DNA of 64,000 nucleotides, taken from the NCBI GenBank assembly GCA_947561395.2, contig OX387184.1, forward strand, positions 36,136,766-36,200,765, read 5' to 3'. Position 1 is the stretch's first letter; every line of letters begins with the position of its first letter. Below, piece by piece: positions 10,594-22,231 of this stretch. The notes under the pieces were generated by a model. The model searched no databases and had not been told where the DNA came from. It worked only from the letters and a program-made list of their open reading frames with translations. Both the position numbers and the translations under genes were made by a program. Source of the DNA: Buxus sempervirens (taxonomy: Eukaryota > Streptophyta > Magnoliopsida > Buxales > Buxaceae).

Positions 10594-12404
10594 CTAGGGA
10601 ACTTCTATTAATGAAAAGGCAAGAAGTTGTTCATCAGGAAATACCTCATTGATTGGGATAGATGTGGTGGCTTTTTCATCTTCAAGCTCAAGTCGAGAGA
10701 GATGATCAGCTACTTGGTTCTCGGTTCCCTTCTTGTCTTTGATTTCCAAGTCGAACTCTTGCAAAAGTAGAATCCACCGAAATAGCCTTGGTTTTGCTTC
10801 CTTTTTGGCAAAAGGCATCCTCCTATAGGCAAATGTTCCATATGGGCAAGTGAAAGTAGTCTTCTCTTGATCTTCTGGTGCAATTTGGATTTGGTTGTAC
10901 CCTGAGTATCCATCAAGAAAACAGTAATAAGCATGACCAGCAAGCCTTTCCAACATTTGATCATAAAAGGGAGTGGAAAGTGGTCTTTTCGAGTGGCTTC
11001 ATTGAGTTTCCTATAATCTATGCACACCCTCCAACCTGTTACTGTTCTTGTTGGAATAAGTTCATTGGTTTCATTCCTAACAACTGTAATACCACCTTTC
11101 TTTGGTACTACTTGAACTGGACTTACCCATGAACTATCAGAAATTGGATAGACGATACCTGCGTCCAGCAACTTGAGAACCTTAGACCTTACCACTTCTT
11201 GCATGTTTGGATTGAGCCTTCTTTGTGGTTGTACCGTGGTCTTGTGGCTCTCCTCCATAAGGATTTTGTGCATGCAAATTGAAGCACTAATCCCTTTTAT
11301 ATCGGCTATTGACCAACCCAATGCTGATTTGTGAGCTCTTAACACCCGAAGTAGTTTCTCTTCTTCAAGATCTGTCAAAGAGGAAGAGACAATTACTGGA
11401 AAAGAATTGTCAACTCCTAAATAAACATATTTTAAATGAGAAGGTAAAGTTTTAAGCTCAAGCTTGTGAGGATCAGAAGTCAGTAAATTCTGTTGAGAGG
11501 CTTCTTTCTTATGAAGATCTTCAAAATTTGGCTTCTTCTTGTGAGTGTAAGGTGGTGAAGCCTCTAAATAGAGTGCACACTCTCTAATGCTCATGTCTGT
11601 AGAAGAAATATTCTCTGATTTGGTAATGCATGCTACTAGTGGTTCCCTTGGATTATTTTCCTTGAAGGTATCTAAAACCAACTTGCTGATGGTATCAATC
11701 TGAAAACATGAATCACTTGTGGAGGGATGCTTCATAGCTTCGAACACATCAAACACAATATGTTCCTCTTGCACTCTAAGTATAAGCTTTCCTTGTTGGA
11801 CATCAATAAGAGTTCCACCTGTAGCTAGGAATGGTCGGCCTAGGATGAGTGGAATTTCTCTGTCCTCCTCCATGTCCAATACAATGAAATTTGCAGGAAA
11901 AATAAACTTGTCAATCTTAACAAGAACATCTTCTATGATACCTCTTGGGTATTTGATGGAACGATCTGCCAGTTGGAGAGATACGGTTGTTGCCTTAGCT
12001 TCACCAATCCCCAATTTCTGGAAAACAGAAAATGGCATTAGATTTATACTTGCTCCTAAATCACATAAAGCTTTATTGAAGTGAGAATTTCCAATTGTGC
12101 AAGGAATAGTAAAACTCCCTTGATCTTTTAGCTTTTGTGGAAGTTTATTTTGCAAGATTGCTGTACATTCCTCGGTTAGCATCACCATTTCATGCTCCTC
12201 CCATTTTCTCTTGTTAGACAACATCTCCTTCATGAACTTGGCATAAGTAGGCATTTGTTCCAACGCATCTGAAAAAGGGATGTTAATATGCAATTTCTTA
12301 AAAATATCTAGAAACTTAGAAAATTGCTTGTCCAACTTATTTTTTCTCAATCTTTGTGGAAAAGGAATAGGAGGAACATAAGGAGGAAGAGTTTTAGAAA
12401 GCAA
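10594..12404 (-). pseudogene. pol: Athila protease and reverse transcriptase with internal deletion joining RT to the RNase H end
   Basis: The protease shows LCDLGASINLMP, the Athila form of the retroviral aspartic protease site, and a downstream ILGRPFL. RT follows with [20 protein letters not shown] and then, after a one-base frame change, [13 protein letters not shown] and [11 protein letters not shown]. At about 10807 the sequence jumps to [20 protein letters not shown] and DHLSRLE, which belong near the end of RNase H. The rest of the RT core, including the YxDD motif, and the RNase H active site are absent, as expected from a deletion of several hundred bases. The family acts as a polyprotein in virus-like particles; this copy is dead. 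Confidence 0.9.
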
Positions 12405-12447
12405 ATCTGTTTTTGTATTTTCTTTGTGCTTCTCATTTTCCTCTTCT

Positions 12448-13848
12448 TCATCTTCTTTTCCTCACTTCTTGCTGAATTTCCAGATTTTTCCCACTCCTTA
12501 AGGTGATGGCTTTAGCATGTTCTCTTGGATTGGTAATAGTATCACTTGGGAGGGACCCTTGAGATCTTTCTGCCAATTGTTTTGAAAACTGCCCCATTTG
12601 GTGCTCAAGGTTCCGAATGCTAGCATCTTGGTTCCGGAAAGTAGTCCTTGCTTCTTGCATGAATCCTGAAGTGTCTTGCATGAACTTGGTCAGTCATTCC
12701 TCCATATTTGGCTTCTTTTCTTGCTGTTGGAACCCGGGAGGTTGCTTATTGATATTTTGAGGACCACTCCAAGAAAAATTGGGATGATTTCGCCATCCAG
12801 GGTTGTAAGTATTTGAATAGGGATTATTTGGGCGTTGAAAGTTGGAGACATAATTGGCTTGCTCGGATGCACCCATGGCAAAAGAGTTTCCAACTTGACA
12901 TTCAACACTTGAATGATTCCCTGCACAAATTTCACAAACAAAGTGAGTAGATTGAACAGCATTCACATTAATATTATCTACTTTCTTTGACAATAAAGCA
13001 ACTTGGGAAGTTAAAGAATTTATGGCATCAATTTCATGAACTCCCTGAATTTTTCTTGGTCCCAAACGATCTGATGGCCATTGGTAGTTATTTGAGGCCA
13101 TTTCCTCAAGTAAATTGTAGTCTTCTTCAAATGGCTTCCCCATCAATGCTCCTCCCGCTGCGGCATCCACAATTGTCCGTGTATTTGGACTCAATCCATT
13201 ATAGAAGGTTTGGACTTGCAACCAATTGGGTAAACCATGGTGAGGACATCTTCTAAGCAAGTTCTTATATCTTTCCCATGCTTCATATAGTGACTCCATG
13301 TCAAATTGAGCAAAGGTAGTGATATCATTCCTCATCTTAGCAGTTTTTGATGGAGGAGAGAACTTTGCTAAAAATTTCTGAGCCAAACCATCCCACGTAG
13401 TGATGGTCATTGGTGGAAGTGAGTTTAACCAACCTTTTGCCTTATCTCTTAAAGAGAAAGGAAAGAGCCTCAACCTTATTGCATCATCAGAAACTCCATT
13501 GTGCTTGAAGGTATCACAAATTTCTAGAAAATTTGCAATATGAGCATTGGGATCATCATTCGGCATGCCACTGAATTGCACGGTTGATTGGATCATTTGA
13601 ATGATGGCTGGCTTTATCTCAAAATTATTGGCTTGAATGGCTGGCCTTCTAATTCTTGTATGAGCCCTGGTGACTAATGGCATGGCATAGTCTCTCAAAG
13701 CCCTATTGTTCTCCTCTTCTTCAATTTGATTTGCCATTTCAACTGGAGAGTTATTCACAACTTGCCTCTTCTCCTTATTTAACCGCCTAAAGGTACGATC
13801 AATTTCGGGATCACAAGGACAGATTTCAGCACTTCTTGAGTGTCGCAT
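12448..13848 (-). pseudogene. gag: Athila gag (capsid-nucleocapsid)
   Basis: The start at 13848 reads MRHSRSAEICPCDPEIDRTF. The Retrotrans_gag core is visible (FLEICDTFKHNGVSDDAIRL, then KAKGWLNSLPP and WERYKNLLRRCPHHGLPNW), followed by a CCHC-like knuckle CEICAGNHSSVEC and an Asn/Pro-rich tail. A stop after NMEE near 12693 separates the last part (FMQDTSGFMQEARTTFRNQD to the Arg-rich end). Gag packages element RNA. The first 380 residues are intact, which is unusually good for this window. Confidence 0.92.
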
Positions 13849-13925
13849 ACAAAAGACCTGAAATAAAAATTAAAAATCCAAATTAAAACAGAGAATAGAT
13901 AGTATCAATATTAGTAAACAAATAA

Positions 13926-13944
13926 ATCCCCGGCAATGGCACCA
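13926..13944 (-). other. Athila primer binding site
   Basis: On the minus strand the site reads TGGTGCCATTGCCGGGGA, close to the tRNA-Asp-type site of Athila elements (TGGCGCCGTTGCCGGGGA). It lies six bases inside the LTR end and upstream of gag, as required. Confidence 0.85.
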
Positions 13945-13950
13945 AAAACT

Positions 13951-15565
13951 TGATGTACTTTTTCGCAAGTGCACAAATTCGTAACAAGTAATAAAGTGAT
14001 GAAATAGAGTGTCGAACCCACAGGGAATTGTAGCTACTAAATACTGAAATTACTATCCAAAATTCTATTTGGATAATCAAAAAGTGAGATGGGTGTTTAA
14101 CTAGCAATTAAAATTGTTAACTAATAAAATATAAGAGTAAGATTCAATAAGAGATTTAAAATACTAAGGCATTTGATTTCATCATAAACCAATCTGAATT
14201 AACTCTTGAATACATATGCTACTGAATTTTATAATCCAATTTGAAAGCAAAAATCCTTATTCTATCCAATGGTCTCTCTCGAGCACCAACAAACTTACCT
14301 CCCCACGATAACTCACGATATCTCTATGTGAATTTAAAAGCAAAAAGGCACATTAAGATCTGTGGATTTTCATGTATTAAAACACAAAGCTACATAAACC
14401 ATGCCAATATCTCTATCAACATGTAGAATATGGTATTTTATCACAGGAACTAAAATTGTATATCTCCTCTCGGTCTCAATACAACTACCAAATACAATTG
14501 AATGGTGATCAAGTACTCAATTGGGTTAAGCACAATAATAAAATACTCAAAGAACAAATCATAAATTCATTAGCAATAATATTCAGAATTAAAACATCAT
14601 GTTTAGATTACATCAAAGCCTTAGTAATAAAAGTTAGTTCATGATTTAACTAAAAACAACCATAAAAAACAGAGTATAATAAAAGAAAGAGAGGAAAAGA
14701 GAAGAAATAAACTAATGACGATCCAAGCTCTGATCTCCCACGTTCCAGCTTCCTTCTCACGTTCCCAGCATCAACTCTCCCTTTTCACGTTCCATCTCTC
14801 TCCTTTATAGAAATCCCATAAGCTTGCCCAAGAATCCTTGAAGAGGAATAGAAACTTTCCTTCTAATAAAACTCCCAAGGAAAAGAGAACTTCCTTTTCT
14901 TGTATATCCACGACTTAGAAGTCCGAAAACGACATAATCTCCTCTCTTAGAAACCCCTTAAAATCCTCCTAAAAGCTAGAAGAAGATACCCAAGAAAAAG
15001 GAAACAAATCCGCAAAGTTCGGAATTTTATAACAGTTTTTACTACTTGAACGTTCGAACGACAGTTGAACGCGGGTCAAACGTTCAAGTCAAACAACTGT
15101 TTCCTCTTCTCTTGTTCGAACGTTCATCGAATGGCCAGCGAACGCTGCTCTCGGGTTTCTCTGTAGAACACTAACGTTCGAACGACAGTCGAACGGCCAG
15201 CAAACGCTACTCTCGGGTTTCTCTACAGAACACTAACGTTCGAAGGACAGTCGAACAGCCAGCGAATGCTACTCTCAGGTTTCTCTGCATAACACTAACG
15301 TTCAAACGACAGTCGAACGGCCAGCGAACGTTGATCATAACTTCAGCAATTTGACTCCGAATGTTACGCCGTCTGAACCGTGACTTCTATAACCACCAAG
15401 ACTATCTCTACATCAACAAATTAGGCACAATTTAGACAATGAAAATAAAATACAAAGACGAAAGACTTTGACAATTTCTAAGTAAAATTGGGAATTAAAT
15501 ATGAAATAAAACTAGATAAGTCATGAAATTAATGTGCTATAATGTGGTATTTTCATGACTTATCA
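13951..15565 (-). repeat. Athila 5' LTR
   Basis: On the minus strand the LTR begins TGATAAGTCATGAAAATACC and ends TACATCA, and is 1615 bp long. A TATAAAG box lies near 14812. The LTR contains a 62-bp tandem array in its upstream half. Its partner LTR is outside the window, so no age estimate is possible here. Confidence 0.9.
15045..15340. repeat. 62-bp tandem array with GAACGTTC motifs
   Basis: Units of 62 bases begin near 15112, 15174, 15236 and 15298, each with ACGTTCGAACGACAGTCGAA or a close variant and CTCTCGGGTTTCTCT. The core GTTCGAAC is palindromic. The array lies upstream of the Athila TATA box in the LTR. Confidence 0.8.
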
Positions 15566-16551
15566 AGTGCCCCCGTTTTGATCTGGCATGATTTCATCTG
15601 ATTATCTGATCTAGCCGGTTTTCATCTGCTCTAAAAGACCAACCTAGACTTAAAGTGCTCCCAACGGACCTTAAGGGGTCGAGGCCCCTGGCTTATAGGA
15701 CTCAATGCATGGATCTGGGGTGGTTCCCCTGATCAAAGTTGGGTGAGCTTCCTGAATCAGGGCTGAGGTAGCCCAGAATCTAGGGTTTACTCCATTTGAA
15801 GCAAAACAAGCTGGGGTTGCTGCCCCTAATGGATTCTTGGATTTTAGATTGATTTTACTCCTCTTGCATTCATCATTCACATCATACTCACAATCACAAA
15901 GCGTGGTTTATTCAGAAACGTTAGGTGGGGAAGGATACCCAGCCCGAGACATACGCCTACAAGGGTCTGGACCAGCACTGGATCCTCCCGTACCACGGCA
16001 AGAAACCTGTGGTGCTAATGGACTCCAAAAAACTGGGGAGATGGGTTTACACTGCTTTCCCCGGCAAGCCACGGGAGCGTAGGGCTAATACCATCCCAAA
16101 AGTCAGTTCATAGGAATTAGAATGGTGGCTACTAGAGAGGTCTAAGTTTTGGATGAGATGCAACATCCGCACTCATTCATTCAGGGTCGGATCATCCACG
16201 CAGCCTTCCTCGTGCATGTCACCCCACGCAGTTTATCACAATAAAGACGGGAAATGAAATCCATCCACGATGTGGTGGCGTGCCCGTGTGTGCAGTTGGG
16301 CTGCGTGCTGTGTCTAATCGGGTGAGTTTTGTCTGGATTTTATTGATAAAGGAATTTTCACGATCTCGTATAGTAAGGTGCAGAATTGGCACGCAATACG
16401 AGATTCCGGGAGAGTCCCCAGGTGAGTGGAGGGTCGCAGGGGACTACTTAAATTCCACTTTCCTTAGGCAATTATCTCGTTCTTTCGACAGAACTCCCCG
16501 GAATACACAGTTGCGCGTATTCTACGCCTTACTTAAGACAAGACAGTAAAA
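15566..16551 (-). mobile_element. Leader region of family B element C1
   Basis: This stretch is collinear with 61085-62108 in element E: it shares CCCC.GTT.TGATCTGGCAT, GACTCAATGCATGGATCTGG, ACAAGGGTCTGGACC and AGGCAATTATCTCGT in order. In E the segment lies between the primer site and the first reading frame, so it is untranslated leader. Unlike E, the 3' end here runs directly into LTR sequence without the primer site, so a short deletion removed the primer site and the LTR terminus. Short plus-strand frames in it are not conserved in frame between the two copies. Confidence 0.8.
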
Positions 16552-17606
16552 GATCGTACACGGCGGGGTGCACGGATTTTCATGTGTGCCTCCGAGAGGG
16601 TAAAATGGGAATGTTGGAGTCGCCACCGCTTGATGGGGTGCAGGCGGACACCTGGGGTGCCTAAGTTTGTCTATTGGGCTGGTCTGCAGCTTGAGATTCT
16701 AAGTAAGGTCTTGGTTATGGTTCGGGGAAGTCCGTAGACACCCCGGTCCACCCCGTCGGTTCAACGGGTCCCACAGGTTTCTCCTGGTTTGAGTCAATTC
16801 ACTGATTTCTCACCCGATTCCTAATCCAGCATGCAATTTGGTTAAGTCTAGTGGGACCGCCAAAGGGGAGTGGGTTCCTTTAATTGCTTTTATCTTGCTT
16901 AATTAAGGGGGTCTTGGCCTGACTGGGTGGGCCCCGTTGGAAGGCCCACGGTGTCCTTGGTGGGCTTGGTTAAGCCCGCATACCCCTGGCAGGCCTCAGT
17001 CTAGCCTAAGAGGCCCTTTGGGCTTTGGTTCAATGAATTGATTTTACTTTAGGGTTCAGATTTGAAGATTAAGTGACCATGCAAAAGGTGGGCCTGCATT
17101 GGTTTGCGGGCCCATTGGGTGGGCCACACATGGTTGCCAAGTGATTTATTTGAATTCATCTTCTTTAAGTTCTTGGGCTAGACCTTGGGCTTGGGGCCTG
17201 TTAGTCTAGACTTGGACCTGGGGGTCCATGGTTCAGAGGGTCAGGGTATTGGACCATACCCAGTTGGGTGGATGGGCTTAGTAGGCCCGATAGGCACGCG
17301 CCCGCAGTCACGGCCAAACCATTCCTATACTAAGCCTGCATGCTTCATTCTCATTGGGCTTTGGTGGGCCTTGTAGGGTTTGGCCCATTTGATTTGTTTT
17401 AATTATCTTACTTATTTACAGAGATGATCTTGGACTGGGTGGGCCCCGTTGGAAGGCCCATGTAGGAATCCACTTGGGCTTGGAAGCCCGTGCACCATTT
17501 TGGGTTTCCGGTTAACCTGGAAACCCTGTTGGTATAACCGGTTCGGCTTAAACAACACAACAACTTAGCCAACATGCAAAAATCAGGTTTTTGGAAAATT
17601 CTAAAA

Positions 17607-17673
17607 GTAACCGAAATGAAATTTCAGTTAAACATGCAGGACAGTATAACCGAAAATACATTTCGGTTATACT
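17607..17673. repeat. Palindromes AACCGAAA...TTTCGGTT in the transcribed LTR part
   Basis: Two hairpin-forming sequences lie side by side. The second (17643-17673) has 13-bp perfect arms, AGTATAACCGAAA and TTTCGGTTATACT. The same arms occur at 33990-34020 in the other end of this LTR. Confidence 0.75.
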
Positions 17674-18543
17674 GCAAAAATTGGTTTTTTCACTTTTTCG
17701 GTAGAAAACCAATCTAGGGCACTTGTGGACATGTATAGGGTCTCTGTGGGCCCCTGTGTGGGCCCGCAGTGGTTCGAATGAGGCCATAGGCCCTCCTCTT
17801 TGGGGTTTCCAAAACCAAACACCAAGGGAGTGGGTGGGGGTTCCCTTCCCTCCTTCTAATCCGCATAAAGACCAACCAGGGACTTTGGTATCCCTGGTTT
17901 GGTTCCCTTTATTTTACAACCAAATCAGTATGCTTACACATGGACAAAAAAATCAAGTAACATGACTAACCTAGGCATGCTTCAAGTCAAAACAGAAATG
18001 AACAAGATGATACATGATTGTGCACTACTAAGATCCGGAAAACACTTTTTTTTCTACTCAAATGACAAGAAAAACAACAGCTTCCTAAGCATGCTTTAAG
18101 CACATGGAAATACATGTAGAACATAGGGACATACATGCAAAGGGATTGGCTTCATATGGTCACAAACATCGGCTAAAGAAAAGTGATAGAAACCTCACTG
18201 AAAATACATGGAAATAGTTGAAAAAGAATGCAATCATACAAGCCTAAGATCATGGCATGCAAGCTTTAAATCCTAAGGACTAACAAGGGGATCTTATGCA
18301 TTCATGTGATGGCAACTAGACATACACACCATGCATTTAACCATGTCAAGATCATCTCCAAAACCTAACGGAATAGCATTTAGAGAAGGGAAGAGGAGGG
18401 GGCTTATGCCAGGGTTACATTAGGATTCAAGCAAGGGGAACATGCTCCTCCTTTTGACGTAAAACCAACAACAACGACCACAAAACAGTGGCCGAATGGG
18501 GGTTGCAAGACCTCTTTAACCCAACCAAACCATTCTCCATACT

Positions 18544-20900
18544 TGCAAAACCCTGAATTTTCCTTAAATAATATAATAAATTAATAAATAATATCTTTGG
18601 AAATTTTAATTGATGGAAATATTTTATTAATGTAGGGGATGATATAATTAGTGGAGATCTAGAGTTGGATGCAGATCCGACCGTCCGATCATGAGATATC
18701 GAAGTATGATTCATATTTTAAGTTGATGTTTTCTGATTGGGCAGTGTGTATAGGAAAGTTTGTAAGTGAGCTACGTGGGATCAAGGGATATACATATTAG
18801 TTTAATACCCTAATCGCATACCATTGGAATACTCGTTCGTATTCTACAGCCGCAAGCGACAAACGTGAACGACTGTGTTACCGGGAGAGAAGAAGAAGAA
18901 GAGGAAGAAGGAAGGGCGTTGGCTTGTGTTTTTCATCACCTAGGGAGTATCTCGCATCTATGAGTACTGCTGGTTAGAGAAGAGAAGGAGAAACAACCGT
19001 AGACAGAGGTAGGTGACACTGTTTTACGTTCGTTTTTGTATTTACGTTCGTTTAATCTCCAAAGCATGTTTTTATCTGATATATTCATGTATTTAGTTTG
19101 ATAACAATGTTATAAGTATGTTAGAATCATATTGGACGAGAAAAATCACATTTTTAAACTGTTTCTGTTCGATTTCGAGTGATCACCGACCTCGACTGTG
19201 CTCGGAGATCCTTGGCACTCTTCGGCACTAGTTAAAAATTTTAGATCGCCTGAGATCGCGAGATGACTTATCGTCGGCGATCGAAATTGCACTACCGCTG
19301 ACCTTAGACTGCTGGGGCGATCCTAGGCGCTCTGTGAAGAAATTTCAGATTTTCGTAATTTCGAACCTGATTCAATTCCAAACTATTTTTAGTAAATTTA
19401 GATGATTAATTAAGATGTTTTAAGACCAAAATAAATTATCTAATTCGCTGTTTTTACAGAAAAATAAATTAGAAAGGTATTTAGGACATTAGTTGCCAAA
19501 CTTTGAACGTAATTGAGAAATCTAGTTTTTGGAACACTTAACTATTATTTAATTACCAGAACATCTCTAAATTACATTATGATTCAGATAATCACATAAA
19601 GAGAATTTAGAACTCAGATAACCCAAAATATTGAAGTAATTGACAGATTTAACCTTTATATGCCGCTAGGCACCAACCCTTATAGAAATATTATACTTTG
19701 GGGAATTTTTGGAGTCTAGTGAGCATAGCTGGTTATGGATCCATAGTTGTTGCTAGATAGCTGAGGGATATGTCATTTGGGTTGAGTTTCTCCCTTGTGC
19801 GAACGCGTTTCCTTTGCAAGTTTGTTTGTTTGGGAAGGTCCTATGTCGGGAGGGACACCCCAGTGAGCCTCTGGTGATTCCCTGTACAAGTGGATAAGCG
19901 ACCATCTCCATGCATTGATTCTGGTGCTGCATGCTGGTGGTACATTCCAACTCTAATGGGTACGTGTGCAATAAGTCAGTGACTACGGCTCTTGTCTAAG
20001 CTGCGCTGCATGGGACATGAGTATCATTAGTAGCATTGCTTCTAAGATGCATGGTGGTATAGCGATTGGTCAAGAGTCATCTCAAAAGGTTTATCTATCT
20101 TTGTGAGTCCTACAATGACACTAAAATCACAAACACTTGTTATTACTATTGTATACATGCTGGAGGCATGTGATTGAGATATTGGTCGGATGTGACTGTT
20201 TAGTGCATCCTAGCAAAGTATGGATTATGATATTGATTATGATATTGGATTCCTATAATAGAACTTGCTGAAATTCATATTTAGAACTGTTTAACTATAC
20301 TGTTTTGTATTCATGATCGATACGAATGATTATACGAGCCTGCTTAGTCGAGATTGCTTAATCTTGCATGAACTGTTATTTTACTTATATTAACTGTTTA
20401 ATCATGCATGTGTTACCTACTGGGATATTCGTATCTCACCCTACTTTTATTTCATTTTTTAGCTGATACGCGAGAGAGGGATCCTAGTATTGATTTCCAG
20501 GGAGAGATAGCTGATTATTCTCCGGAGGAGTACTATTATCCGGATATTGTTGAGATGGAGGATTGATATAGACTATTATTCATTTGGTTTGATGTATTAG
20601 AGAGATGAGAGAGATAGTGACCCTTTTATTTTACCAGACTTTCATATTGAGATTGATGGTTGATTATATTAGATTTTGAGGATTTTAGACTATACTTCCG
20701 CACATACTTGTTCCGCACTCTGATAGTTAATTAATTGAATGGATTATTTAATTCTCTTGTCTGGTATATTCTTGATAATTATTTGATATGGGCCAGTAAC
20801 ACCTCAGATTTTGTTGTTGAACTGAATTTGGGTTGTTACAGTAGCGAACCGGGTTCGGGTTGGGTGCTGGTTTGCACTGACCCGGGTTCGGGGCGTTACA
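18544..20900 (+). repeat. 5' LTR of the Tekay element
   Basis: The LTR begins TGCAAAACCCTGAATTTTCC (the 3' copy has TGTAAAACCC) and ends GGGGCGTTACA. It is 2357 bp and matches the 3' LTR with scattered substitutions and small indels over its whole length. Confidence 0.95.
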
Positions 20901-20904
20901 GAGA

Positions 20905-20921
20905 TGGTATCGAAGCAATGG
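20905..20921 (+). other. Tekay primer binding site, initiator tRNA-Met type
   Basis: TGGTATCGAAGCAATGG lies four bases after the LTR end. The usual plant site for initiator tRNA-Met is TGGTATCAGAGC, so two bases are altered. Confidence 0.85.
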
Positions 20922-21023
20922 TCCTAACCTTAGATAGCCAGCTTTAGGGGAATGGGATTGTGAGTACGCTAGATAGAACGCCTAGAATTATTGGATTCTA
21001 ACAAGTGAATTTGTATTTTGCAG

Positions 21024-22231
21024 ATGGCTGGTAAAGCGAGACGTGCTAGAGCTGATCCTGTTGAGAGAGTTGACATTGAGGAGGAGCAGCAGGATGTTCC
21101 ATTACCTCCACCACCTCCAGGGGGTGATGTGTGGGTAGTCGTTAGTAGCTTGACAGAGCTTCTTGCCAAGGAAAGGGAGGATAGACTGAGCTAGCACGGC
21201 AATGGTGGAAATGGTGGCAATGGTTACAGGGATGAGCCTATACATGAGAGAGCATATAGACGGCCAAGGATCTAGAGTAGTTCTGGAAGTTAGATCCACC
21301 TATCTTCAGTGGACGTCCAGATCCGATGGAGGCTGAGAGATGGCTGATGCGAGTGGAGTGGATTTTTGAGGCCATGGGATGCCCGATGGACAGGAAAGTG
21401 CGATTGGCAGCATTCTTATTTGAGGGTGAGGCAGTTCACTGGTGGACAGCCAGGAAGAGGCAGGACCCTCAGGCTACATACATGACTTGGGATAGATTCC
21501 GAGAGGTCTTCTACGACCAGTACTTTTCTGAGGAGGTCCGGCTCAAGAAGGAGCGGGAATTTATGGGGATTACCCAGGGGAGCCAAACAGTGGCCCAGTA
21601 TTAGGCTATATTTGCAGCCTTATCTCACTTTGCACCCCACATGACACAGGATGAGACGAGGCTGACTTCACATTTCGAACGGGGTCTGAAGCCCGAAATT
21701 AAGAGTATGTTGACGGTACTCTTATGCACCGAATTGAAGGATGTGGTACGTAGAGCCACCAGGGCTGAGAGTGACATAGAGGATAGAGTGAGCCAGAGCA
21801 GGGTTAGACCACCTATGAGGCCGGCAGACCAAAGAGGTTTCCTTAGTGGAAACAAGAGGCCCAGAGACTGGACTAGGGCAGAGCCTTCAGGAGGTCAATA
21901 TAGACCAGCTTAGAGGGGATGTGCCAGTTGTGGCAGGTATCATGTACCTGGTCCGTGTGTCGCAGCATCGGGCACTTATTACAGATGCGGAAAGGCGGGT
22001 CATAGGATCACTGACTGTTGTTTCTCTCCGAGCTATCAGTCATTAGCAGTACCACGACCAGCTTTACCACAGGCAGAGACTGTGCCTGCTTTCCCATAGA
22101 GGCCACAGTTTCAGCAGACAGCTCAGAGAGCACCAGTTAGGCAAAAGCCCCAGGGCAGGGGATCAGTTCAGAGAGGAGGCTAGAGGCAGGCAGTACCTGC
22201 TCAGCAGCCGCAGCCAGCTAGAGTATATGCA
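21024..22231 (+). pseudogene. gag: Tekay gag
   Basis: The start is MAGKARRARADPVERVDIEE. After a stop at 21193 the Retrotrans_gag core follows (AERWLMRVEWIFEAMGCPMD, then AVHWWTARK and FYDQYFSEEVRLKKEREFM), a stop at 21603, then a basic stretch and a knuckle region with CASCGRYHVPGPC near 21920 and a second Cys/His cluster. Stops are at 21193, 21601, 21911, 22097 and 22181. All but 21601 fit CAG to TAG changes. Gag forms the particle and binds RNA. The reading frame otherwise stays open, which points to point decay and not rearrangement. Confidence 0.88.

Larger units (their letters stand above)
9921..15565 (-). mobile_element. Athila LTR retrotransposon, 5' LTR through truncated integrase
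   Basis: On the minus strand the order is LTR, primer site, gag, protease, reverse transcriptase, RNase H remnant and integrase. This is the Athila order, and the LTR start TGATAAGTCATGAAAATACC is typical of that lineage. The integrase ends abruptly at 9921, where the family A element joins; the rest of the integrase and the 3' LTR should lie left of the window. To the right, 15566 begins sequence homologous to 61085 onward, so Athila was inserted in the leader of a family B element. No element-wide coding potential remains. Confidence 0.9.

Noticed and set aside
15837-16113. Small protein in the leader, similar to one at 61340-61634
   Set aside because: The nucleotide similarity comes from homology of the two leaders. 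The frames shift between copies, so the protein is not conserved.
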